39,563 bases of DNA from NCBI GenBank assembly GCA_964633465.1, contig CAZWGB010000008.1, positions 1 to 39,563 of the forward strand, written 5' to 3'. The position numbers were made by a program, and so were the translations under genes. The DNA comes from DTSX01 sp964633465 (GTDB lineage Bacteria; Pseudomonadota; Gammaproteobacteria; Steroidobacterales; UBA11654). Positions 7,895 to 15,391 of this stretch are shown here, piece after piece (within the stretch, counting starts at the first letter, position 1; every line of letters begins with the position of its first letter). The notes below the pieces were generated by a model that was not told the DNA's origin, did no database searches, and saw nothing but the letters and a program-made list of their open reading frames with translations.

Positions 7895-7956
7895 GATCGT
7901 TTCTCCAAAAAGGTCTTTAACTAACTTTATGCCAATATCAAGATTAGCTCAAGGCT

Positions 7957-8688
7957 CTAGAGCAGAACTCTTTCAACAAAGTTGCCTAGTAATGTATTCG
8001 ATTCAGATGTTTCTACCGCTGAGTCCAGAACTTCTTTTAGGTGTTCGGTGTTATCAGTGTAATGTTTGCTGAATATGGTTAATCTTTTAACCAACGTTTC
8101 TCGATCAACTTCGGGATGAAACTGGAAGGCCCACAAGGGTTTATTTTTGTACTTAAAGCTGTGAATGCATTGTTCTGTATAAGCTAGTATTTCCAAAGGG
8201 TCAGGAATTGTTGATGCGTACTGTCTATGCACCGATACAGCAGGAAATTTATCTTCGATTCCTTGATAGACTAAATCAGATTTGGCTTTATCGGTCAGAG
8301 AGATCTGAACGGTTCCCATTTCATAGCCCTTGTCTTTATTAAGAATAACGCCTCCGAAAGCCAAAACCGCAAGTTGGAAACCGAAGCATGAAGCGAAAGT
8401 TGGTTTGGAGATTTCAGCTGCAAACCTTAATAGTTCGATACAGTTTTTAACAAAAGGGTATTTGTCTGGCTCCAGTACGTTAGCCTCACTTGCACCGCCT
8501 ACATATAATGCATCAAAGTTGTCTAACAGGCTGGTCTTGAAAGAGGTAGTGTCAAAGACATTCAAGATTTCAATTTGATGCAGTTCAAGCTTACTGAAAT
8601 TGGCAAAGCTCTGATGTTCTTCATTGCGAACACTCTGATTATCCCGTATCTGTAAAAGTAGGATTTTTAAATCTTTTCGTCCTCCCAT
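7957..8688 (-). CDS. Class I glutamine amidotransferase-like protein
   Basis: The 243-residue protein has the triad of class I (Triad) glutamine amidotransferases: C101 in the nucleophile elbow 'FASCFGFQLAVLAFGG', and H191 with E193 in 'FQFHPEVD'. 'ALYVGGASEANV' takes the place of the usual oxyanion-strand G-G. Stand-alone members of this type (guaA-like, COG0518) hydrolyse glutamine or gamma-glutamyl compounds. The gene is not beside a synthetase, so its acceptor is unknown. Given the two gamma-glutamyltransferases elsewhere in the window, a gamma-glutamyl hydrolase role is also possible. The ATG at 8688 lacks a strong Shine-Dalgarno sequence, but no better start is present. Confidence 0.87.
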   Translation of the reverse strand: MGGRKDLKILLLQIRDNQSVRNEEHQSFANFSKLELHQIEILNVFDTTSFKTSLLDNFDALYVGGASEANVLEPDKYPFVKNCIELLRFAAEISKPTFASCFGFQLAVLAFGGVILNKDKGYEMGTVQISLTDKAKSDLVYQGIEDKFPAVSVHRQYASTIPDPLEILAYTEQCIHSFKYKNKPLWAFQFHPEVDRETLVKRLTIFSKHYTDNTEHLKEVLDSAVETSESNTLLGNFVERVLL

Positions 8689-8741
8689 AATTCAATCATA
8701 GCTGATTAGATAGAGTAGGAAAATGCAACAGCACCGGAAGT

Positions 8742-9380
8742 TTATTTGCCAGGATCCTTCTGGTTGCGCCATCGATGGGTAAACTCCTCAGCTTTATTCA
8801 CATGCGGGTAGGGTTTCTCAGGGATTTTACAATCCAATTCTTTGCACAGCTGTTCCCAGCCAAGGAAAGTATCAAACTCAATCAGTCTATCCAATGGAAC
8901 CTCTGACCTGCATCTTTCAATATTTTCTTTGTATATTTTGATGCACTTATCTTTGTCTGTTAGATCTCCATTAAAGGTTCCATCAACAATAATTTCTTTC
9001 AGCATTTCAATCCGGGTCCTTAATATTTCATCCTTTGCAAGGAGATTACTATCCATGCTTTGAAAAATGGTGTTCCTAGCGCTTTCGAACCACTTATCTG
9101 CATCCCGAATGGAGAGCACTATCTTTGCTTCTGGATAAACATGCATCAACTGAGGCCAGAACGCTGCAGCAGGCCAATCCACTGTAGCTTGATAGCCTGC
9201 AAAAAGTGTTGTCCAAATGTCTTTTCCTTGCCAAGCATCTAGCCAAAGTTTTACGTGTTCAGGATGAACCACCACTTCAGACATGTGATAACATTTTTCG
9301 AAGCCCAGTATCTCCAATCCCTGTTTGAGAGACATGGTTGCAGTACGACCAAAATTAGCACCTATGACTTTAAGACCCAT
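8742..9380 (-). CDS. Sulfotransferase family protein (Sulfotransfer_4-like)
   Basis: The 212-residue protein opens with 'GANFGRTATMSLKQGLEILG', the PAPS 5'-phosphosulfate loop of the small sulfotransferase family found in bacteria, animals and fungi. 'AKIVLSIRDADKWFES' is the 3'-phosphate-binding R-D-x-x-x-W-x-x-S block. Further family markers are 'CYHMSEVV' and 'AAFWPQL'. The length matches the family. The reaction would be sulfate transfer from PAPS to an unknown acceptor, often a lipid or small molecule. It follows the unknown CxMCD protein gene by 12 bp, so the two are likely cotranscribed. Confidence 0.9.
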   Translation of the reverse strand: MGLKVIGANFGRTATMSLKQGLEILGFEKCYHMSEVVVHPEHVKLWLDAWQGKDIWTTLFAGYQATVDWPAAAFWPQLMHVYPEAKIVLSIRDADKWFESARNTIFQSMDSNLLAKDEILRTRIEMLKEIIVDGTFNGDLTDKDKCIKIYKENIERCRSEVPLDRLIEFDTFLGWEQLCKELDCKIPEKPYPHVNKAEEFTHRWRNQKDPGK

Positions 9381-9392
9381 GGCTATACTTTT

Positions 9393-9758
9393 TTAATCTT
9401 CTTCGATCTGAACAATTTTTTGCTCAAGTAGTTTTTTAAAGGAGTTAATATTTCCAGCACAGGCTGATAATTCTTCTTGGTTTACCAGTTCTTTAAAATC
9501 GTTTTTTATCGAAGTTACCACACAGGGGGTTGAGTTGTTGACAAATAGTGCAAGCTTAGAGTCCACCTCATCAATGTGAAGAAGTTTTATGTCATATTTT
9601 AAAGTTTTAGACATATCTCTCCATTCTCGCTTTACACCGGTTAAATTATGGGAAATATCACACATTGCACAAGATTGTCCGAAGATATATTTTTTGAAAA
9701 AATGACTTATTTCTCCAAGAAAACTTCCTTGAGCATCAAATATACAGAATATTTTCAT
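9393..9758 (-). CDS. Unknown 121-residue protein with C-x-M-C-D motif
   Basis: The protein has no signal peptide and begins with a hydrophobic beta strand (MKIFCIFDAQGSFLG). Next comes 'SCAMCDISHN', a Cys-x-x-Cys-Asp-x-(S/T)-His-type motif also seen in conserved bacterial proteins of unknown role. 'VKREWRDMSKTL' follows. The C-terminal half has a further C-V-V strand and an acidic and cysteine-containing helix ('EELSACAGNI'). The C-x-x-C-D-x-x-H set could bind a metal or be redox active. I cannot name a function. It is probably translated from one transcript with the sulfotransferase gene (12-bp gap). Confidence 0.75.
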   Translation of the reverse strand: MKIFCIFDAQGSFLGEISHFFKKYIFGQSCAMCDISHNLTGVKREWRDMSKTLKYDIKLLHIDEVDSKLALFVNNSTPCVVTSIKNDFKELVNQEELSACAGNINSFKKLLEQKIVQIEED

Positions 9759-9784
9759 TTTTTTGAGCCTCTATTCAAAATAAC

Positions 9785-10117
9785 TTAAAGGGCGCAACTC
9801 TCATCAGTTAATCCAAAAATGAATTTTCCGGTCCATTTTTTTGCCTCTTTCAACTCTTTTTCTGTCTCGTGCTGCTCAGTTAAGGTGCATTGATAGGATG
9901 TGGGTTTTATTTTTTTGGCAAAAATAATGCCCAACAAAAACCCCTTATTGGCTTTTTCAATGTAGCATTGTGCTTTGACCTGACAATCTTTTTTTGTCTC
10001 GAATCTTCCAATGTACCTTGCTTCACTACTGGGGGGGTAAACATATGCTGACCAGTCTTCCGCGATGGCAATTTGGTTAAAAAATAAGAAGGTGATTAAT
10101 ATGCTTGATTTGATCAT
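9785..10117 (-). CDS. Small secreted cysteine-containing protein
   Basis: The 110-residue protein carries a signal peptide (MIKSSILITFLFFNQIAIAE). The mature part has four cysteines ('KKDCQVKAQCYIE', 'SYQCTLTEQ' and a C-terminal 'ESCAL'), which could form two disulfides in the periplasm. I do not recognise a family. It lies 26 bp upstream of the CxMCD gene on the same strand. It is divergent from the S10 carboxypeptidase gene, so the 83-bp gap at 10118-10200 must hold promoters for both directions. Confidence 0.72.
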   Translation of the reverse strand: MIKSSILITFLFFNQIAIAEDWSAYVYPPSSEARYIGRFETKKDCQVKAQCYIEKANKGFLLGIIFAKKIKPTSYQCTLTEQHETEKELKEAKKWTGKFIFGLTDESCAL

Positions 10118-10200
10118 TTTGCTTTACAATTAAACTTTATATTTAAAGAATAACAGAGTAACCCTTACTCTTGCTATGTAGTTAATGAGGAACAATATTG

Positions 10201-11742
10201 ATGGCCAAAAGAATTATAACCAGAGCAGCTCTTTTATTGATTTTCTTCATGTCATCCGGCTTATTATTGGCAAACGAAGAGGATTCGACAGAAAAAGACG
10301 AAAAGAAATTCATTCCTGAACCAACATCCTTTATTACAGAACACGAAGGTAGGTTTGATGGGAAATTAATCAAATATAGAATCTCTGCAGGTGAGACTTA
10401 TCTTCGGGACAAGGATGACAAGCCCAAAGCCACTATTTTTACGTTTGCTTATACAAAGATAAACAACAATGATGGGGAAGTGCGACCAGTCACATTTCTA
10501 TGGAATGGCGGTCCAGGCTCAGCATCACCCCTACTACATATGGGAATCTATGGCCCTAAACGGATTTCTGTTCCTAGTGATGCAGAACATTCTGGAGCAC
10601 CACCTTACCCAGTTCTTGCAGCACCCGAGACGATTCTGGATGTAACAGATCTGGTTTTTGTGGATCCAGTTGGTACTGGATTTTCAAGAGCGCTTGGCGA
10701 GCATGAGAGCAAGGAATTTTGGGGTTTGAAAGAAGATGCCAAGTCAATGGCTGAGTTTATTAGAACTTGGGTTACAGAGAATGGTCGCTGGAATTCTCCT
10801 CGATTTCTATTGGGAGAGAGCTATGGAACGACGCGGGCTGCAGGTGTTGCCAATATTCTTGAAAGTGAGTTCATGATGAGTTTGAATGGCATTATCTTTG
10901 TTTCCCAGGCATTGGATTTTCAGGGATCAACGCCATACATACGCGATAATATTATTGCTCATATAACTTACTTACCAACCATGTCTGCAGCAGCTTGGTA
11001 TCACAACAAAATCGAGCCAAGACCAAAAAATCTGGATTCATTTCTAGATCAATCACGTGCCTTTGCAACGGATGAATTGTTACCGGCATTGTTTAAGGGA
11101 AATACACTTGACGATAAAACTCGCATTTATATTCGTGACCGATTGGCTTATTTCACTGGATTGAGCCCTGAGTATATTGAACGTGCTAACCTGCGCGTTC
11201 AAGGTCGTCGATTTGCTAAAGAATTGCTCAGGGAAGATGGACTTGCGATCGGCCTTTTGGATGCGCGTTATATTGCAGATGAGATAGATGACTTAAGTGC
11301 AGACCCAGCTGGGGATGCTGCTAGTTATGCTATTAACAGTGCTTACAAAGCGGCATTGATGGAATACATGCATGATGATCTGGGGGTCAAGTGGGACCGG
11401 CTATATCTTTTTCCTGCAAATGAAGAATTGTCCGGAAATTGGCGATACAGGACCGAACCTGATGGCAAGCGTTATGAGCCGATGTTTGTTAATACTGCAC
11501 GTGACCTAGCGAATGCTTTACGTCTTAATCCTGATTCAAAAGTATTGGTTGCTTCAGGTTATTACGATCTGGTAACCCCTTTCTTTGATGCTGAGTTCAC
11601 ACTAAATCGCCACGATATTCGCAGTGATAGAATTATCTATAAGTACTATGGCGGTGGCCACATGATGTATGTTAATGAACCTTCGAGGACCACGTTACTG
11701 CAAGACACTCGGGCATTTATAAAGCAACAGACCAACAAATAA
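10201..11742 (+). CDS. Secreted S10 family serine carboxypeptidase
   Basis: The 513-residue protein has a signal peptide (cleavage near LLLANEE) and the full set of S10 markers. These are 'LWNGGPGSASPL' (101-106, oxyanion and substrate carboxylate recognition), 'LLGESYGTTR' with nucleophile S207, D456 in 'SGYYDLVTPF', and H487 in 'GGGHMMYV'. The family removes C-terminal residues from peptides, usually at acidic pH; it is best known in eukaryotes but occurs in some proteobacteria. GAGGA at 10187-10191 stands six bases before an in-frame TTG (10198) and nine before the ATG (10201). ATG was preferred; the two differ by one residue. It probably feeds peptide-derived amino acids to the carriers in the region. 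Confidence 0.93.
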   Translation: MAKRIITRAALLLIFFMSSGLLLANEEDSTEKDEKKFIPEPTSFITEHEGRFDGKLIKYRISAGETYLRDKDDKPKATIFTFAYTKINNNDGEVRPVTFLWNGGPGSASPLLHMGIYGPKRISVPSDAEHSGAPPYPVLAAPETILDVTDLVFVDPVGTGFSRALGEHESKEFWGLKEDAKSMAEFIRTWVTENGRWNSPRFLLGESYGTTRAAGVANILESEFMMSLNGIIFVSQALDFQGSTPYIRDNIIAHITYLPTMSAAAWYHNKIEPRPKNLDSFLDQSRAFATDELLPALFKGNTLDDKTRIYIRDRLAYFTGLSPEYIERANLRVQGRRFAKELLREDGLAIGLLDARYIADEIDDLSADPAGDAASYAINSAYKAALMEYMHDDLGVKWDRLYLFPANEELSGNWRYRTEPDGKRYEPMFVNTARDLANALRLNPDSKVLVASGYYDLVTPFFDAEFTLNRHDIRSDRIIYKYYGGGHMMYVNEPSRTTLLQDTRAFIKQQTNK

Positions 11743-11780
11743 TATGACAATTCCACAAAGTCTTGTGCATAGTTTATGCA

Positions 11781-12899
11781 ATGAATGAGCAAGATATAAG
11801 ATCGATACATAAAGGTCCGTATAAACTGGTTTTTGTTTCCAGTGGGGGAGGGACGAAGGCAATTTCCGATTTATTGAAAGTCCCTGGGGCCAGTCAAACC
11901 ATTCTGGAATCCTACATTCCGTATTCAAGGAAATCCATGGATGAATACCTGAAAATTCAGCCCAGTTATTATTGCGGTCTGCAAACCACGATTAATATGG
12001 CGGTCACTGCTTTTGACCGTGCTAAAAAACTCTCACCTGACTGTGATCCTAAATATTTGTTGGGCGTTGCAGTCACCGCAACCCTTTCTACCACCTATGA
12101 AAAATTGGGTACACACCGTTTTTTTATTTGCATCCAAGGTTATGACGCAACCCATGTGGTTTCTCATTATCTTACCAAGGGCAAACGCACCAGAGACAGT
12201 GAAGAAAAAGTGGTTTCAGAGTGTCTAAAAAGACTCATTGGTATTGTTTCTGGGCTTGATTTGAAATTGCCTGAGTTGGCTCAGGAGTTGAGCTATGAAA
12301 TAGTTTCGGCAAAACAAGAGTGGCACGATCTTGAGAGTGGGCATATTGATTACGTCACCAAATCTGGGTCGCCCACTAAACTAATTTTCCCAGGCACTTT
12401 TCAGCCGTTTCACAAAGGTCATTTGAGCATCCAGAAGATTGCAGAGGAAAAGATTAGCGAGTCTGCGACTTTTGAAATTTCAATCAGCAATGTTGAGAAA
12501 ACTTTGTTGAGCTATTATGAAATTGAGAAAACTGTAAATCAGTTCAAAGCTGGGCAGAACTGGGTATTGACCAATGCACCAACATTTGTTGAGAAAGCAG
12601 AAATCTTTAAGGAGTCAACTTTTGTAATGGGTATGGATACCCTCATACGCTTATTTGATCCAAAATTCTACGAAAACGACCAAGTCATGCGATCAAGCCT
12701 GAACGTCTTTATTGAGAATAACATACGGTTTTTAATATTTGGTAGACAAATCGGATCTCAATTCATGACTTTGAATGATTTCTTGATTCCTAAAGAATTC
12801 AAAGATCGCTTTATTGGTATTACAGAAAAAGAATTCAGGGAAGATATCAGTTCCTCTGCTATCAAGAGAGAAGAAGAAGAAAATAGAGTTCCAGCTTGA
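11781..12899 (+). CDS. Fused CinA/PncC-like and nicotinate/nicotinamide nucleotide adenylyltransferase-like protein
   Basis: The protein is about 372 residues in two parts. Residues 13-160 match the CinA C-terminal (NMN deamidase, PncC) fold. 'LVFVSSGGGTKAISDLL' stands for the A-E-S-C-T-G-G helix start, 'VPGASQTILESYIPYS' for the G-A-S...Y-S block, and 'GVAVTATLSTTYEKLGTHRFFICI' for the strand, loop and G-T-x-x-x-x segment. Residues 200-370 are a nucleotidyltransferase: 'FPGTFQPFHKGH' (G-x-F-x-P-x-H-x-G-H, 203-214) and 'ISSSAIKR' at the C-terminus (356-363), the I-S-S-T/S-x-x-R motif of NadD/NMN adenylyltransferases. Together they could turn NMN to NaMN and then adenylylate it. The CinA motif is degenerate, so the first activity is less sure. 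The start is ATG 11781; there is no clear Shine-Dalgarno sequence. It lies 38 bp after the S10 gene. Confidence 0.83.
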   Translation: MNEQDIRSIHKGPYKLVFVSSGGGTKAISDLLKVPGASQTILESYIPYSRKSMDEYLKIQPSYYCGLQTTINMAVTAFDRAKKLSPDCDPKYLLGVAVTATLSTTYEKLGTHRFFICIQGYDATHVVSHYLTKGKRTRDSEEKVVSECLKRLIGIVSGLDLKLPELAQELSYEIVSAKQEWHDLESGHIDYVTKSGSPTKLIFPGTFQPFHKGHLSIQKIAEEKISESATFEISISNVEKTLLSYYEIEKTVNQFKAGQNWVLTNAPTFVEKAEIFKESTFVMGMDTLIRLFDPKFYENDQVMRSSLNVFIENNIRFLIFGRQIGSQFMTLNDFLIPKEFKDRFIGITEKEFREDISSSAIKREEEENRVPA

Positions 12900-12935
12900 C
12901 TGATGAGTCAACTTAGCCTTTTCTAGTTTGCAAAT

Positions 12936-13427
12936 CTAACCTAAGGCTTCGGCAATCTTGCTTGCGATTTTCTCTGGTTTTGTGGACGAGCCAAATCGGG
13001 CTATAGGCTCACCCTTCGAGTTGATCAGAAACTTAGTAAAATTCCATTTGATTTTTTTGCTTCCCATTAGACCGGGTTGATTTTGGGTTAAAAATTGATA
13101 CAAAGGTGCGGCATCATCTCCATTGACATCAATTTTGGAAAACATTGGGAAGGTGACTCCAAAATTGAGGGCGCAAAAATTCTGAATTTCCTCATCATTT
13201 CCTGGTTCCTGACCCCCAAATTGGTTGCATGGAAATCCCAATACAGAAAAACCACGTTGATGAAAATCCTGGTGTAGTTTTTCCAATCCTTCGTATTGTG
13301 GGGTAAAACCACATTTGCTTGCTGTGTTGACAACGAGTAGAACTTGACCTTTAAAATCGGAAAGAGATTTGATATCTCCCTTATTATCTTGGCAGTCAAA
13401 TTCATATACGCTATTTGCTTTACTCAT
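12936..13427 (-). CDS. Glutathione peroxidase family (thioredoxin-type, cysteine form)
   Basis: The 163-residue protein has the GPx core: 'NTASKCGFTPQYEGLEKL' with peroxidatic C39 in place of selenocysteine, 'GFPCNQFGGQEPG' with the catalytic glutamine, and 'KWNFTKFLI' with the tryptophan and asparagine. C85 in 'IQNFCALNFGVTFPMF' sits where the resolving cysteine of 2-Cys plant and bacterial GPx enzymes lies. That favours thioredoxin as reductant over glutathione. It has no signal peptide, so it is cytosolic. It lies alone on the minus strand between two nucleotide-salvage genes and is probably monocistronic. Confidence 0.96.
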   Translation of the reverse strand: MSKANSVYEFDCQDNKGDIKSLSDFKGQVLLVVNTASKCGFTPQYEGLEKLHQDFHQRGFSVLGFPCNQFGGQEPGNDEEIQNFCALNFGVTFPMFSKIDVNGDDAAPLYQFLTQNQPGLMGSKKIKWNFTKFLINSKGEPIARFGSSTKPEKIASKIAEALG

Positions 13428-13586
13428 GGTCTTTCTCCATATATCAATAATTTTTTCATATGCCTATTGGGAGTTTAAAGTATTTTCAAATTATTCACAC
13501 GCTCTAAGGATGATAACAATTATATTGAAATTACATAGAAGACAACATTGACTTGATAATCGTTTGGTAAACTGAGAAGCTTAATC

Positions 13587-14369
13587 ATGGAGTCTATGAA
13601 AGAACGTCTCTCAATCACAAAGGACTGGCTGCCCCGATATACAGGTATGGAAATCGACGAGTTTGGCGATTACATTCTGTTAACAAATTTTAGTGATTAT
13701 GTCATCCGTTTTGCTGAGATGTTTGGCTGTGATATCAAGGGACAACACAGACCTATGCAAGCTGCAACTAATGCTGCGGGACTGACTATAATCAATTTTG
13801 GGATTGGCTCACCAAATGCGGCAATTATTATGGACTTGTTGTCAGCACGCAATCCAAAGGGTGTGCTCTTTTTAGGAAAATGTGGTGGCTTAAAAGTTTC
13901 CTCTGAGATTGGTCATTTGATACTTCCTATAGCTGCAATACGTGGTGAGGGAACGAGCGACGATTATTTCTCGCCAGAAATTCCGGCATTGCCTTCTTTT
14001 AAATTACACAAATTTGTTTCTGAGAAAGTCGTGGAAAAAAATCTAGAGTATCGGACTGGTGTTATTTACACCACCAATAGACGAGTGTGGGAGCACGATG
14101 AGGTTTTTAAAAATAAATTAAAAGAAACCACTGCAATTGCAATTGATATGGAAACAGCCACAGTTTTTATCGTAGGTCATTACAATCAAATCGCTCGTGG
14201 GGCTTTACTGCTTGTTTCAGATAAGCCCGTTACCCCAGATGGAGTTAAAACAGAACAGTCAGACCGATCGGTCACTGAAAAATGGCTCCAAACTCATCTC
14301 GAAATTGGTATAAACGCGATGACTGAAATTGGTAAATCTGGGGAAACAATTAAACATTTCATGTATTAA
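13587..14369 (+). CDS. amn: AMP nucleosidase, short form
   Basis: The 260-residue protein closely follows the short AMP nucleosidase family typical of Bacteroidetes: 'DWLPRYTGMEIDEFGDYILLTNF', 'GIGSPNAAIIMDLL', 'FLGKCGGLK', 'LPIAAIRGEGTSDDYF', 'TTNRRVWEHDE' and 'AIDMETATVFIVG'. The last is the D-M-E-T substrate ribose-binding motif of nucleoside phosphorylase-fold enzymes. It hydrolyses AMP to adenine and ribose 5-phosphate in the cytosol. It lacks the N-terminal regulatory domain of the roughly 480-residue enterobacterial Amn. ATG 13587 follows GAGAAG by seven bases; a second ATG at 13596 is possible. It is convergent with the LLM oxidoreductase gene. Confidence 0.92.
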   Translation: MESMKERLSITKDWLPRYTGMEIDEFGDYILLTNFSDYVIRFAEMFGCDIKGQHRPMQAATNAAGLTIINFGIGSPNAAIIMDLLSARNPKGVLFLGKCGGLKVSSEIGHLILPIAAIRGEGTSDDYFSPEIPALPSFKLHKFVSEKVVEKNLEYRTGVIYTTNRRVWEHDEVFKNKLKETTAIAIDMETATVFIVGHYNQIARGALLLVSDKPVTPDGVKTEQSDRSVTEKWLQTHLEIGINAMTEIGKSGETIKHFMY

Positions 14370-14375
14370 CTGCGT

Positions 14376-15389
14376 TTACCCGTTAAGTGCAGGAATAACT
14401 TGTTCACCTATAAGCTTGATTGAAGCTGCAGGATTTTGTCTCAGTTCAAGCGCCACATCAGTCAAGCCTGCTGCTTTTAATGCCAATAAATGCTCAATTT
14501 TTTGATCTACCTCGCTGACATGGCCTGTCAAAGTAAGATGATCCACCAATTTATCCAGTAAATCGTCAGGGATCCCAGGGACTGAATGGGTATTTAATTT
14601 TGGCATTTGATAGATTTTTTGTTTGTGTGCTTCTATAAGATCGTATTCTTTGTCTGACATAAAAGTGGTAATTACCCACCGCCTAAATAACCCACGATAA
14701 CCAAGCCACTGTTTCGCTTCTTTTATCGCTTCTTTTTTGTCATCGTAGAGCGCCCATGCCATAAAATTATTAAAGCGAAAGTCATCCAATTCTCGACCAA
14801 AAGTCTTTAAGTGGACAGAAACTTCTTCAACTGTATTTTTTATCAGGCTAGCGGGCAGGTCACTCATCATAATTCCATCAGAAAGTCTAGACGACATCTT
14901 AAGCATTTGAGGCTTGTTAGCAGCAACGTAAACCTTAGGCATGGTTTGGGTCGCCCAAAAGGGATGGTAGTTTTTTACTTGAAACAGCTCTCCATTGTAG
15001 TCCAGAGGATCAACTGCAGAGATGGATTTCAAAATTTCTATACATTCCTGAACAGCTTTTACTCTTCTGACTGGTTTTAAGTTAAGCGATTGCAAGGCTT
15101 CTCCGCCACCGCCAATGACAAAAGTCGCACGGCCTTTGGCAAGTTCATTTAGAGTTAATAAACCAGTTGCAATCCTAATTGGGTGCGTATCAAAGGGATT
15201 TAAGGCGACAGGCCCTAAGTTTATTTGGCTAGATTGACGAGCCAACTGGGAAAGATTTGAGAAAGGTTCTCGCGAGTCTAGGTAGCTTGCTAACCAGATG
15301 GTATGAATCCCATACTTTTCTGATAATAGCCCCAGTTCAGTTATTTTGGAGGTGCTTAATCTGGAATCGAGGATCAGACCAATACGCAT
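14376..15389 (-). CDS. LLM class flavin-dependent oxidoreductase
   Basis: The protein is about 337 residues with the luciferase-like TIM-barrel pattern. 'MRIGLILDSRLS' is the first strand, and 'GLLSEKYGIHTIWLASY' the first helix with the G-x-x-x-x-W. 'INLGPVALNPFDTHPIRIATGLLTLNELAKGRATFVIGGGGE' spans the flavin-binding T-H-P and G-x-G-G blocks. Its length and the 'HP' signature resemble F420-dependent methylene-H4MPT reductase-type members; FMN-dependent monooxygenases share the same features. The ATG at 15389 lies two bases after the aminotransferase stop, so translational coupling is likely. It is the last gene of the YjiH-aminotransferase-LLM operon. Confidence 0.88.
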   Translation of the reverse strand: MRIGLILDSRLSTSKITELGLLSEKYGIHTIWLASYLDSREPFSNLSQLARQSSQINLGPVALNPFDTHPIRIATGLLTLNELAKGRATFVIGGGGEALQSLNLKPVRRVKAVQECIEILKSISAVDPLDYNGELFQVKNYHPFWATQTMPKVYVAANKPQMLKMSSRLSDGIMMSDLPASLIKNTVEEVSVHLKTFGRELDDFRFNNFMAWALYDDKKEAIKEAKQWLGYRGLFRRWVITTFMSDKEYDLIEAHKQKIYQMPKLNTHSVPGIPDDLLDKLVDHLTLTGHVSEVDQKIEHLLALKAAGLTDVALELRQNPAASIKLIGEQVIPALNG

Positions 15390-15391
15390 TT

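Noticed and set aside
12896..12911. Hairpin TTGACT-GATG-AGTCAA at the end of the CinA-nucleotidyltransferase gene
   Set aside because: The stem is only 6 bp, overlaps the stop codon and has no T run, so it is not a convincing terminator.
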